Shown here: one piece after another, positions 1-8,457 of the stretch
How positions within the stretch are numbered: the stretch's first letter is position 1
Layout: each line of letters starts with the position of its first letter
NCBI GenBank assembly: GCA_946885915.1
Contig: CAMPHF010000001.1
Coordinates: 310,001-374,000, forward strand
DNA: 64,000 bases
Direction: 5' to 3'
Source: an uncultured Idiomarina sp.
Lineage (GTDB): Bacteria > Pseudomonadota > Gammaproteobacteria > Enterobacterales > Alteromonadaceae
Position numbers and translations under genes: made by a program
The notes under the pieces: generated by a model
What the model was told of the DNA's origin: nothing
Seen by the model: the letters and a program-made list of their open reading frames with translations, nothing else
The model's database searches: none

Positions 1-52
1 ACAGCACTGATAGCGCAAACACCCCAGCTTTCAGCATCGTTTTCTTCATCAT
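1..52 (-). CDS. N-terminal end of a putative exported protein (partial)
   Basis: Only the first 17 codons are in the window. Reading leftwards from 52, the sequence starts with two Met codons, then Lys-Lys and a hydrophobic stretch (AGVFALSVL), which is the start of a classical signal peptide. An AAGGA ribosome binding site lies about 6 bases upstream on the minus strand. It is divergent from the YCF48-like/RND pair. In other marine gammaproteobacteria such pairs often sit near DUF1302 and DUF1329 outer-membrane proteins, so this could be one of those, but nothing visible here proves it. Confidence 0.5.
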   Translation of the reverse strand, partial: MMKKTMLKAGVFALSVL

Positions 53-350
53 GTTTATCCTTGTTGTTCTACATACTTATATGACGCTAGCGTACATCAC
101 AATGAAATAAAATCCATCGATAAGCCTGTTATCTGCCCAAGTTTCTGGTAGCATCGGCGCATGTCAGTGGACAGACCTCTAGGTTCGTGTGCTAAGCATG
201 TAACGCTGCGAACAATTTTGCAACTATTCTCATACGAATAGTTAGTGATTAAATTGTAATTGCTCGAGTTAGACGTGAAAGTCCGACTAAAGTTTAATCA
301 AAATATGAATTTAACAGATTAAAACTCACGCACAAGGAGTTGTCTTTTAG
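53..350. other. Intergenic region between two divergent genes
   Basis: This stretch of about 300 bases holds the control region for the minus-strand exported protein and the YCF48-like/RND pair. It contains an 8-bp inverted repeat at 222-243 and the ribosome binding site AAGGAG at 334-339, 11 bases before the ATG at 351. GATTAAA occurs at 247-253 and 317-323 and in inverse orientation at 293-299. I see no open reading frame with a convincing start and no RNA gene. Confidence 0.6.
222..243. promoter_or_regulatory. Operator-like inverted repeat AACTATTC-N6-GAATAGTT
   Basis: Two perfect 8-bp arms are separated by 6 bases, giving a 22-bp dyad about 110 bases before the YCF48-like gene and 170 bases from the divergent start. 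The size and symmetry fit a site for a dimeric helix-turn-helix repressor such as a TetR-family protein. No regulator gene lies beside it in the window, so the binding protein is unknown. Confidence 0.4.
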
Positions 351-1583
351 ATGCATTTACCTCTCTCTAAACGACGTAGATTTACGAGTTCAGCGTTAGC
401 TGTTGCCGCATTGACCGCCACCTGGATGGTTCAAGCCGATCCCATTACCGATTATGAAGTCATTGACGCGCCGGCGATGAGTGCTCCCGAAGCCAATCGC
501 GCCGCATTAATCGCGAGTACCACGCATGCTGGCCGAGTTTACGCGGTTGGAGATTACGGCGTGGTGTTGAGTTGGCCCACGGCTGATCCGAGCCAATGGC
601 GACAACATGAGGTAGGTACCAGCGTGCTACTGACTGATGTTAGCTTCGCGCCGGCGGACGCTGCCTCTCAGGCATGGGCGGTAGGTCACCATGGGGTAGT
701 GATGCACTCGGAAGATGGTGGTAACACCTGGACCCAACAAATCAGTGGCTTTGACTTACTCGATTTAGAGAAAACCTATTACGAAAGCGAGATGGCAGCC
801 GCCCAAGCGGAGCTCGCAGCTGCTACTGACGATGAGGCTGTAGATGATCTCAGTTTCGCCGTCGATGAATTTGCTTATTTACTAGAGAATGTTGAATTAG
901 CGCGAGAAGAGGGCCCGACCAAACCTTTATTAACGGTTCACGCCTTGTCTAATGAGCAGGTACTGGCCGCAGGTGCTTATGGTTTATTCATTGAATCAAA
1001 GGATGCGGGTGAAAGTTGGACGATGCGCAGTGGTGCGCTAGAAAACCCTAATGGTTTCCACTTGAATGTTATTACCAGCGGTCAAATCGGTGGCGAAGCG
1101 GTCATTATTATGGCTGGCGAGGCGGGACAGTTATTTCGGAGTCTTGATGGTGGTGAGAGTTGGGCGACGCTTGCCTCACCATACGATGGCTCGTTCTTCG
1201 GCGCTCACATTGCGAATGAACGGCTATGGGTTTATGGATTGCGCGGTCATATTTTTTATTCAGATGATGCCGGTGAATCTTTTACCCGGGTCATGGTGCC
1301 CACCACCGTGAATTTAAGTGGCGGCGTTACCCTTAGTAATGGCGATACCCTAATAGTTGGCCACTCGGGAACTATCATTCGGGTGAATGCTGACGCTGAA
1401 TTTAGCGCCATTTATACGCACCCAAGTAGTGCAGTGATTAGTGATATTGCGGTAACTAGCGACGATAAGGTTGCCTTAACCAGCCGTGGTGGGTTGTTAA
1501 CCTTTGCGTTTACTTTACCAACCGCTATTCCGACGACCACCACTAGCGCCCCGGCCGATGCCGCCGCGCGCGCACCGCAGTAA
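351..1583 (+). CDS. Exported YCF48-like beta-propeller protein
   Basis: The 410-residue protein begins with a signal peptide (basic KRRR, then a hydrophobic core to about residue 29, before ADPITD). The body holds several BNR/YCF48-type propeller blades, recognisable by repeated Asp-x-Gly-x-(S/T)-Trp turns: EDGGNTWT, KDAGESWT, LDGGESWA and DDAGESFT. A charged, probably helical insert rich in Glu and Ala lies around residues 140-190, between blades. The tail is rich in Thr, Ala and Pro. The family is named after the plant photosystem II assembly factor HCF136/YCF48, but in non-photosynthetic bacteria it is usually encoded next to an RND exporter and its role is not established. The stop codon overlaps by one base an ATG of the next frame, so it is almost certainly co-transcribed with the exporter. 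A periplasmic partner of the exporter is the natural inference. Confidence 0.85.
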   Translation: MHLPLSKRRRFTSSALAVAALTATWMVQADPITDYEVIDAPAMSAPEANRAALIASTTHAGRVYAVGDYGVVLSWPTADPSQWRQHEVGTSVLLTDVSFAPADAASQAWAVGHHGVVMHSEDGGNTWTQQISGFDLLDLEKTYYESEMAAAQAELAAATDDEAVDDLSFAVDEFAYLLENVELAREEGPTKPLLTVHALSNEQVLAAGAYGLFIESKDAGESWTMRSGALENPNGFHLNVITSGQIGGEAVIIMAGEAGQLFRSLDGGESWATLASPYDGSFFGAHIANERLWVYGLRGHIFYSDDAGESFTRVMVPTTVNLSGGVTLSNGDTLIVGHSGTIIRVNADAEFSAIYTHPSSAVISDIAVTSDDKVALTSRGGLLTFAFTLPTAIPTTTTSAPADAAARAPQ

Positions 1584-1597
1584 TGAGGGAATCGCAC

Positions 1598-3940
1598 ATG
1601 CAACCAACTTTCGATGCCAACCGCGCCCCATTATTAGAGCGGCTGTTATTTAATGCGCGGCCACTGTGGCTAGTGTTCTTTCTGCTAGCGACCATTGTCC
1701 TCGGCTATAACGCAGCTCAGGTGCGGCCAGAAGCTAGCTTAACGAAGATGATCCCGACTAATCATCCGTTTATCCAAAATTTTTTCGAACATCAACGTGA
1801 CTTGTCGAGTCTCGGCAACGTCGTCCGTATTGCGGTAGCAACTGAGGACGATGATATTTTCTCTGCTGAATATCAGCAAACACTGCAAAAAATCACCGAC
1901 GAAGTGTTTTTTATTCCCGGTGTCAATCGGAGCGGGTTACGCAGCCTGTGGACTCCTAATGTCCGTTGGAGCGAAGTCACTGAGGAAGGTTTCGTTGGTG
2001 GCCCGGTGATCCCTGATGATTGGGACGCCAGTGAGCGTAGCTTAGAGCAGTTGCGGGAAAATGTGCTGAAATCCGGCGAGGTTGGTAATTTAGTCGCCAA
2101 TAATTTCAAATCAGCGCTGATTTATGTGCCGCTCGATGAAACCAATCCAGACACCGGCGAGCCGCTCGATTATCAGCAATTTTCTGAGCAGCTTGAGCAG
2201 TTAATTCGAGACAAATATCAAACTGATAACATCAGTATTCACATTACTGGTTTTGCCAAGGTGATTGGTGATTTGATTGAAGGCGCACAACAAGTGGGGC
2301 TGTTCTTCTTGTTGGCGATGGTGATTACCTTATTGATGCTTTATGGCTACTGCCGGTGCTGGCGTAGTTCTTTTGCCGTGTTGGCGTGTTCAATTATTGC
2401 CGTGGTGTGGCAATTGGGCATCATTAAATTAATAGGCAGTGGTATTAACCCTTATTCAATGTTGGTGCCATTCTTAGTGTTTGCGATTGGTGTCAGCCAT
2501 GGCGTGCAAATTATCAATGCCTTAGGTAATTATCGGGTTGATGGTTTTGACAAGCAACAAGCGGCCCGACTCGCATTTAGAAGTTTATATGTGGCTGGTT
2601 TAGTGGCGTTGGTGAGTGACGCCATCGGCTTTACCACTTTAATGGTGATTGATATTGCGGTCATCAAAGAGTTAGCCATCGCGGCCAGTATTGGGGTTGC
2701 AGTGGTGGTGCTAACTAATTTAGGCCTGCTACCGATTGCGATGTCGTATTTTGGGGTTTCCCCTAAAGGTGTGCAATATGTTGCAGGTACGCGCGATGAG
2801 AAGCATCCGCTATTGGCGTGGTTTGCGCACTTTGCGACTGCAAAATGGGCTTACTCAGCATTAGCGGTGACGCTGGTACTCACCGGTTGGGGGCTGTATT
2901 ACGGCCAACAAATGAAAATTGGCGATTTAGATGCCGGTGCGCCTGAATTGCGTCCCGATAGCCGTTACAACTTAGACAACAAATTTTTAGTCGAAAACTA
3001 CAGTTCTAGCACAGATATTTTTGTGGTCATGGCGGAAACGGCGCCTGGTGAGTGTATCGCTTATGACAACTTAGAACTGATGGACAGATTCAGCTGGCAC
3101 ATGGAAAACACGCCAGGTGTGCAAGACGTTAAATCTGTCGTCTACGTTGCGAAAATGGGTGGATTTGGCTTTAACGAAGGTAATTTAAAGTGGTACAGCC
3201 TTAATCGCAACGAATTCGTGATGAATGCGAATGTCAGTCGAGCACCAGCGGGGTTGATTAACCCAGACTGCTCGATGGCGCCGATTATTATCTACTTAAA
3301 CGATCATAAAGCAGAAACCCTAAAAACTGTGGTAGCGGCGGTTGATACATTCAATCAGAACTATCAGCAAGAGGGGCTATCTTTGCTCATGGCGGCCGGC
3401 AATTCTGGTATAGAGGCGGCGACTAATTCAGTGATTGAAGCGGCACAACATAAAATGCTGATGTGGGTTTATGGCGTCGTCATTGTGCTGTGTTTTATCG
3501 CGTTCAGAAGCCTGCGCACCGTCGCCTGTATTATTTTACCATTGGCGTTCACCACTATCATGAGCCAAGGCTTAATGGCGCAACTTGGGATTGGGGTGAA
3601 AGTTGCCACCTTACCGGTTATTGCGTTAGGTGTTGGGATTGGCGTTGACTACGGCATTTATATTTACAGCAAGGTCAAACTTGGGCTTGAGCAAGGTATG
3701 TCGTTACTCGAGAGCTACCAAATGGCGCTAGCGAGCACCGGCAAAGCGGTTGGCTTTACGGGCTTAACCTTGGCGATTGGCGTTGCGACTTGGATCTTCT
3801 CACCGATCAAGTTCCAAGCAGATATGGGGATTTTGCTCACCTTCATGTTTATTTGGAACATGTTGGGTGCGTTAATTCTGATCCCGGCGTTGGCGAAGTT
3901 GCTTAAGGTAGGTGAGAGCAAAGCTAAGGCGAACGCCTAA
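1598..3940 (+). CDS. RND/MMPL-family exporter
   Basis: This is an inner-membrane transporter of about 780 residues with the duplicated RND layout. A first membrane helix at about residues 25-45 is followed by a large periplasmic domain, a cluster of helices containing GVSHGVQIINALG, a second helix and periplasmic domain, and a final cluster containing GVGIGVDYGIYIYS. It resembles the MMPL/hopanoid-exporter-like branch rather than the AcrB drug pumps, which are about 1,030 residues. An ATG at 1583 overlaps the previous stop, but the ATG at 1598 is better placed behind GAGGGA at 1585-1590, so I use it. No adaptor or outer-membrane channel gene is adjacent on this strand. The substrate is unknown; lipids or other hydrophobic molecules are typical for the branch. 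A terminator follows at 3961-3990. Confidence 0.87.
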   Translation: MQPTFDANRAPLLERLLFNARPLWLVFFLLATIVLGYNAAQVRPEASLTKMIPTNHPFIQNFFEHQRDLSSLGNVVRIAVATEDDDIFSAEYQQTLQKITDEVFFIPGVNRSGLRSLWTPNVRWSEVTEEGFVGGPVIPDDWDASERSLEQLRENVLKSGEVGNLVANNFKSALIYVPLDETNPDTGEPLDYQQFSEQLEQLIRDKYQTDNISIHITGFAKVIGDLIEGAQQVGLFFLLAMVITLLMLYGYCRCWRSSFAVLACSIIAVVWQLGIIKLIGSGINPYSMLVPFLVFAIGVSHGVQIINALGNYRVDGFDKQQAARLAFRSLYVAGLVALVSDAIGFTTLMVIDIAVIKELAIAASIGVAVVVLTNLGLLPIAMSYFGVSPKGVQYVAGTRDEKHPLLAWFAHFATAKWAYSALAVTLVLTGWGLYYGQQMKIGDLDAGAPELRPDSRYNLDNKFLVENYSSSTDIFVVMAETAPGECIAYDNLELMDRFSWHMENTPGVQDVKSVVYVAKMGGFGFNEGNLKWYSLNRNEFVMNANVSRAPAGLINPDCSMAPIIIYLNDHKAETLKTVVAAVDTFNQNYQQEGLSLLMAAGNSGIEAATNSVIEAAQHKMLMWVYGVVIVLCFIAFRSLRTVACIILPLAFTTIMSQGLMAQLGIGVKVATLPVIALGVGIGVDYGIYIYSKVKLGLEQGMSLLESYQMALASTGKAVGFTGLTLAIGVATWIFSPIKFQADMGILLTFMFIWNMLGALILIPALAKLLKVGESKAKANA

Positions 3941-3960
3941 GCAGCAAAGGCTTTAAACAT

Positions 3961-3990
3961 AAAAACACCGCCACTTGGCGGTGTTTTTTT
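3961..3990. terminator. Bidirectional intrinsic terminator
   Basis: A perfect stem of AACACCGCCA with TGGCGGTGTT and a two-base loop is flanked by a run of A on the left and a run of seven T on the right. It therefore ends both the rightward exporter transcript and the leftward oxidoreductase transcript. It overlaps the stop codon of the oxidoreductase gene at 3989-3991. Confidence 0.92.
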
Positions 3991-5620
3991 ATGCTACGGC
4001 CTCAGCCTCGGCAAGAATGAGATCAGCAGCTAGTTCAGCAATCGCAATCGTAGGTGCATTGGTGTTGCCACTTACAATGGTTGGCATTACTGACGCGTCG
4101 ACTACCCGTAACCCGTGAACCCCGCGGACGCGTAATTCGGGATCTACCACTGACTGCGGATCTTTCCCCATCCGGCAAGTACCTACCGGGTGGTAAATAA
4201 GGCCTGCCTCGCGTTGAATTTTGGCCAGTAAGGTCGCATCATCATCAGTCGCATGCAGACTAAAAGTGCCGCCATTATATGCTTCAGCCGCCGGCTGCTG
4301 CATAATTTGATGAAGTTGACGAACCCCGGAAATGAGGGCTTGCTGATCAGCCGCATGTTGTAAAAACCGATATTCAATCAGTGGTTGGTAACCTTGCTTT
4401 GTTGCGGCTAACTTTATCTGTCCGCGCGCCTGAGGGCGAAGCAAACACACATGAAGCGTATAACCATGGCGAAATGCAGGGCGTAAATCATAGCCACTAT
4501 CATGAAACATCACCGGCACCACATGTACCTGCAAATCTGGCGTCTCAAGCTCGGCACTAGAGCGTAAAAACGCGCCTACTTCGCACATCGAGCGGGATAA
4601 AATACCATCTCGATGCCGAGCATATTGCCACCAGGCTCGAGCCAATTTAAGCAAACCTATGGGGCCAAGCGTAATAGCATCGCGCTTAGGATTACGATAA
4701 TGCACGGATATATCGACATGCTCCTGCAAGTTTTGGCCAACCTGCGGGGCGTCGATTTGGGGCTTGATGCCCGCGGCAAGGAGTTGTGCCTGCGGTCCAA
4801 TTCCCGATTGCATTAATAATTGTGGTGACCCAATCGCGCCTGCACTGACAATGACTTCGCGACGGGCGGTTAATACCTTGGTGTGGTTCGCAAATAGCCC
4901 CGCTTGACGCAGCTCGACTCCATAAGCTCTTTGTTCATTAAGCAATAGCTTAGTGACGTTAGCGCCAGTGATGATAGTGAGATTTTGGCGTTGGCTCGCG
5001 GGCAGAATATAGGCTTGTTTTACGCCCCAGCGTTGGCCTTGATACATGGTGAACTGATAAGGCCCGACACCGGCGAGCTGCGCGCCATTAAAGTCGGCAT
5101 TAAAAGGTACACCGGCGGCCTGCGCTGCGGCGACAAACATCTGACTCACACCATGAAGCGGCGCTTGGTCAGTTACTTTCAGTGGCCCAGAAAAGCCATG
5201 GTAGGCCGCTGATAAGTGTGGGTTTTGATTTGCTTCAGCGCGTTTGAAATAAGGTAGTAATTGTTCATAAGACCAGCGTGGATGAACCTGAGCTCCCCAT
5301 TCATCGTAGTCGCGCGGGTGGCCGCGGGTATAGATCATGGCGTTAATCGCACTGCTACCACCGAGTAGTTTGCCCCGCGGCGTGTAAAAACCTTTGCCGG
5401 CCCGTAGTGGTGCCTTGTCTACGCTCCGATAGCGCCAATTCCAGCGGCGGCTGTGGACGAAGCGAGCAAATCCTCCGGGCATCCGCTCAAACAATGAACC
5501 ACCGCGATCGCCAGCTTCAATCAATAGTACTTGAAAGCGTCCGCACGCACTGAGTCGATTGGCGAGTACGCCGCCGGCTGAACCTGCGCCAACAATGATG
5601 TAGTCATAGATCGCTGACAT
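3989..5620 (-). CDS. GMC-family FAD oxidoreductase (choline dehydrogenase-like)
   Basis: The 543-residue protein has the FAD-binding motif [12 protein letters not shown] at its start, the first GMC signature [16 protein letters not shown] at about residue 84, and the catalytic region HPVGTCRMG near the C terminus followed by [18 protein letters not shown] enzymes oxidise alcohols with FAD. The closest types are choline and alkanol dehydrogenases, but the substrate cannot be read from the sequence and there is no betaine aldehyde dehydrogenase nearby, so I do not call it betA. A start 48 bases further upstream is possible. The ATG at 5620 is preferred because it begins just before the flavin motif and has AAGGA about 11 bases upstream. 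It overlaps the end of sbcB by 17 bases and is probably translated from the same mRNA. Confidence 0.88.
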   Translation of the reverse strand: MSAIYDYIIVGAGSAGGVLANRLSACGRFQVLLIEAGDRGGSLFERMPGGFARFVHSRRWNWRYRSVDKAPLRAGKGFYTPRGKLLGGSSAINAMIYTRGHPRDYDEWGAQVHPRWSYEQLLPYFKRAEANQNPHLSAAYHGFSGPLKVTDQAPLHGVSQMFVAAAQAAGVPFNADFNGAQLAGVGPYQFTMYQGQRWGVKQAYILPASQRQNLTIITGANVTKLLLNEQRAYGVELRQAGLFANHTKVLTARREVIVSAGAIGSPQLLMQSGIGPQAQLLAAGIKPQIDAPQVGQNLQEHVDISVHYRNPKRDAITLGPIGLLKLARAWWQYARHRDGILSRSMCEVGAFLRSSAELETPDLQVHVVPVMFHDSGYDLRPAFRHGYTLHVCLLRPQARGQIKLAATKQGYQPLIEYRFLQHAADQQALISGVRQLHQIMQQPAAEAYNGGTFSLHATDDDATLLAKIQREAGLIYHPVGTCRMGKDPQSVVDPELRVRGVHGLRVVDASVMPTIVSGNTNAPTIAIAELAADLILAEAEAVA

Positions 5621-7043
5621 ATCGATAGAGATCCTTAAGCAGCGCAAGTTGATGGGAGCTGTCGGCATACTGCTCGCTCAGCTGTTGCAGTTCGTGCATA
5701 AACGCCTCAGCACTTAACAATCCCTCCGGTGGCGTAAGCAAGCGCTGTTGACAAAAATCACGCCAGCGCTTCAATTCGCTGTCCGACAAAGTAGCGGGAA
5801 AATTACGCGCACGATAGCGGAATAACATTTCTGGTAAGCGTGTATCGGCGAAGTTGAAGCTTTGGGCTGCTAACTGGGTTGGCGAAAGGGCACGGATCAT
5901 CGCCATGTTGGTTTGATCTTGAGGGCTGAAAAAAGGCCCTGAATACAGCTGTAAATCAGGATCGGAAGGGGTCGGCAATGCACGCGCCAAGTCGGCGGTT
6001 GCCAATAGTTGCTGACGCACTTCAGCATGCTCGCGAAGCCATTGATGGCGTTGTTTTAGCAGCTTGGTATCTATGCCAAGCTCGGCCCGGCGCGCCTCAT
6101 CTAATACTTTCGGGGTTGCCAAAAACGGACATTTATTCAAGGCAATTTGCTGGAGCGCAGGTCGCGTTAAACCCTGAGCGTCTAACTCTGCTTGCGGCTG
6201 ATATTGCTGGGCACGGATTTCAGTTGCGCTCAAACCCAGCACAAGTTGGGGATCAACCCGTAAATCCCACGCGAGCACGGTGTTTGGCTGTTGTGGGTGA
6301 AAGCCAAGAGGCATGAGGTAACCGAGAAAGTGCTGCGCGGCACCATAATGGCCAGCGATATGCAACAACGGGGCAAAATTCACCATATCAATCAGTGCTT
6401 CAAGCGCCCGTTTTTTGCGAATGCTAAAACTGTATTGAAATAACTTGGGTTGCTGTTGCTTGATAAGCTTTGCCAAACCAATGGTTGCGTACACATCACT
6501 CATGGCGTCATGGGCCTTGCCATGTTCCAGCTGATTGGCGCGGCTTAAATGTTCGAGCTTAAGACTCACTTGACCATTGTCATGGTATGGCCATTCAATA
6601 CCCTCGGGGCGCAGCGCATAACACGCACGCACTAAGTCAATCAGATCCCAGCGTGCATTATTATGTTGCCAGGTATGTGCGTACGGGTCATAAAAATTGC
6701 GATAGAACAGAAAACGGGTGACTTCATCATCGAATTTTACGTTGTTGTAGCCGACAATGGTGGTTGCAGGTTGGCTAAACTCGTGATGAATTTTAGTCGC
6801 AAACTCGCGTTCACACATCCCTTGGTTCAGCGCATGTTGCGGTGTAATACCGGTGATCATAACCGCTGCGGGATGGGGTAAATAGTCGGGGGTTGGTTGC
6901 GCAAACCAAGTCACGGGGCGGTCAATCAGGTTAAGTTCAAGATCGGTACGCACGCCGGCAAACTGCACAGGGCGATCGACTTGCGGACGAGCCCCCCAAG
7001 TTTCATAGTCATGCCAAAACAAGCTGGCTGAATGCTCCGTCAT
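5604..7043 (-). CDS. sbcB: Exodeoxyribonuclease I
   Basis: This is a single-strand DNA 3'-to-5' exonuclease used in mismatch repair and recombination. Its 479 residues are close to the 475 of E. coli ExoI. The DEDDh exonuclease domain starts with HDYETWG (the Asp-x-Glu metal site) at about residue 11. It continues with [19 protein letters not shown] and the late motif [16 protein letters not shown], where His and Asp are the fourth and fifth catalytic residues. The C-terminal SH3-like and helical domains are also present. The GMC oxidoreductase gene overlaps its 3' end, an unusual partner for a repair nuclease. Confidence 0.95.
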   Translation of the reverse strand: MTEHSASLFWHDYETWGARPQVDRPVQFAGVRTDLELNLIDRPVTWFAQPTPDYLPHPAAVMITGITPQHALNQGMCEREFATKIHHEFSQPATTIVGYNNVKFDDEVTRFLFYRNFYDPYAHTWQHNNARWDLIDLVRACYALRPEGIEWPYHDNGQVSLKLEHLSRANQLEHGKAHDAMSDVYATIGLAKLIKQQQPKLFQYSFSIRKKRALEALIDMVNFAPLLHIAGHYGAAQHFLGYLMPLGFHPQQPNTVLAWDLRVDPQLVLGLSATEIRAQQYQPQAELDAQGLTRPALQQIALNKCPFLATPKVLDEARRAELGIDTKLLKQRHQWLREHAEVRQQLLATADLARALPTPSDPDLQLYSGPFFSPQDQTNMAMIRALSPTQLAAQSFNFADTRLPEMLFRYRARNFPATLSDSELKRWRDFCQQRLLTPPEGLLSAEAFMHELQQLSEQYADSSHQLALLKDLYRYVSDL

Positions 7044-7129
7044 AATTGCCTTATCCTGGGTAGTGAATCGCGTCGTTCATGAGCAAAATAAAAGACGATG
7101 AACGGTAGGTTTGAGCAGATTAATGCAGT

Positions 7130-7158
7130 TTGCCGTACCACTCAAGGCTGGTTACACT
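7130..7158 (+). promoter_or_regulatory. Probable sigma-70 promoter of the isoaspartyl peptidase gene
   Basis: TTGCCG at 7130-7135 and TACACT at 7153-7158 are 17 bases apart, matching four and four of six consensus positions respectively. Transcription would begin near 7165, about 60 bases before the ATG at 7226. Confidence 0.45.
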
Positions 7159-7225
7159 GAAACTCTCTTTACTTCAACAAATTGACAGCGTGCTTTATCC
7201 ATACCGTCGTCAAATAGGACCTATT

Positions 7226-8275
7226 ATGAACTCAGCAACCTCGCGCACCACACCGGTTCACACTAAACTTTTAGCGCTTATCCTAGGCTGTGGCATGAGC
7301 CTAGGTTCAGCGGCGGAGGAAAAAATTGCATTGGCGATACATGGCGGTGCGGGCACCATTACCAAAGCCTCAATGACGCCTGAGCGTGAAGCTCAGTACC
7401 AAGCTAAATTAGCCGAAGCATTGGATGCCGGCTATGCCATTTTAGCCGCCGGTGGAAGCAGTGCAGACGCGGTTGTGGCAGCAGTGCAGATCATGGAAGC
7501 ATCGCCCTTATTTAATGCTGGTATTGGCGCTGTTTACACCTGGGAAGGAACCCATGAATTAGATGCCTCCTTTATGCTTGGTAACACGCGTGAGGCAGGG
7601 GCCGTTGCAGGTGTCACGACCGTCAAAAGTCCCATAGCACTAGCTCGTGCGGTGCAAGAAAAATCAGTTCATGTGATGTTAAGCGGCGAGGGGGCGGAGA
7701 CGTTCGCGGCCCAACAAGGCTTGGAGCTGGTGAGTAACGATTACTTCAACACTGAGCATCGCTTCGACCAGCTACAACAAGCGAAACAAGCCATTATGGC
7801 CAGTGAAAAGCCCGAACAACAGGCGTACTTGGATGCATTTGCGCAAGAGCCGAACTGGCAATATGGCACGGTAGGCGCTGTTGCTCGTGATAAAAATGGG
7901 GACCTCGCGGCGGCGACTTCAACGGGCGGAATGACTGCTAAGCGTTATGGCCGTATTGGTGATTCACCAATTATCGGTGCTGGTACCTGGGCTGATAACG
8001 AGAGTTGTGCTGTGTCTGCAACCGGCCATGGCGAATACTTTATTCGCTACCAAGTTGCCGCAGACATTTGTGCTCGAATGAAATATCAGCAAAAGCCATT
8101 ACGGGAAGCTGCTGATGACGTTATTTTTGGTGATATGTATAAAGCGGGCGGTACCGGTGGGGTGATTGCGGTCGATCATCAAGGTAACGTGTATATGCCG
8201 TTTAATACTGAAGGTATGTATCGCGCCAGTCGCGTTGAGGGCGGTCAGGCAGAAATCGCGATTTATAAAGACTAG
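7226..8275 (+). CDS. iaaA: Exported isoaspartyl peptidase / plant-type L-asparaginase
   Basis: This is an N-terminal nucleophile hydrolase that cleaves isoaspartyl dipeptides and asparagine. The mature region opens with ALAIHGGAGTI. The self-cleavage site is YGTVGAVA, making Thr215 the nucleophile that becomes the N terminus of the beta subunit; GTGGVIAVD follows near the end. The start at 7226 gives a signal peptide of about 30 residues ending in GSAA, so the enzyme should be periplasmic or secreted, unlike cytoplasmic E. coli IaaA (321 residues). An in-frame start at 7130 would put 32 extra residues ahead of the signal peptide and lies inside the predicted promoter. It stands alone between divergent sbcB and hrpA. 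Confidence 0.9.
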   Translation: MNSATSRTTPVHTKLLALILGCGMSLGSAAEEKIALAIHGGAGTITKASMTPEREAQYQAKLAEALDAGYAILAAGGSSADAVVAAVQIMEASPLFNAGIGAVYTWEGTHELDASFMLGNTREAGAVAGVTTVKSPIALARAVQEKSVHVMLSGEGAETFAAQQGLELVSNDYFNTEHRFDQLQQAKQAIMASEKPEQQAYLDAFAQEPNWQYGTVGAVARDKNGDLAAATSTGGMTAKRYGRIGDSPIIGAGTWADNESCAVSATGHGEYFIRYQVAADICARMKYQQKPLREAADDVIFGDMYKAGGTGGVIAVDHQGNVYMPFNTEGMYRASRVEGGQAEIAIYKD

Positions 8276-8381
8276 TGCGCTCGGTTGCCGTTGCTGCGGC
8301 AGCGGTCGCTAGCGGGTACTTGCGAGACCATTTGCCAGTTACCCTAGGGTGCTGACTACGTGGCTTAATCTACCTCGTTGC

Positions 8382-8390
8382 TGTTAGAAT
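8382..8390 (+). promoter_or_regulatory. Extended -10 promoter element for hrpA
   Basis: TG at 8382-8383, one base, then TAGAAT at 8385-8390 form an extended -10 element. No good -35 is visible. The element sits between two perfect 8-bp inverted arms, AATCTACC at 8367-8374 and GGTAGATT at 8395-8402. This is the best promoter candidate for hrpA, whose start is 68 bases downstream. Confidence 0.4.
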
Positions 8391-8457
8391 ATGGGGTAGA
8401 TTTAGCAATGCGCCAAACTTGCGCATAACTTGGTGATTAATTAAGGAGCAAGCACGC

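Noticed and set aside
7074..7104. 7-bp inverted repeat CGTTCAT/ATGAACG between sbcB and iaaA
   Set aside because: Seven-base arms with a 17-base spacer are expected many times by chance in 64 kb, and it does not coincide with a promoter.
8287..8304. Hairpin CCGTTGC-TGCG-GCAGCGG after the isoaspartyl peptidase gene
   Set aside because: It includes a G-T pair and no T-run follows, so I cannot support it as a terminator.
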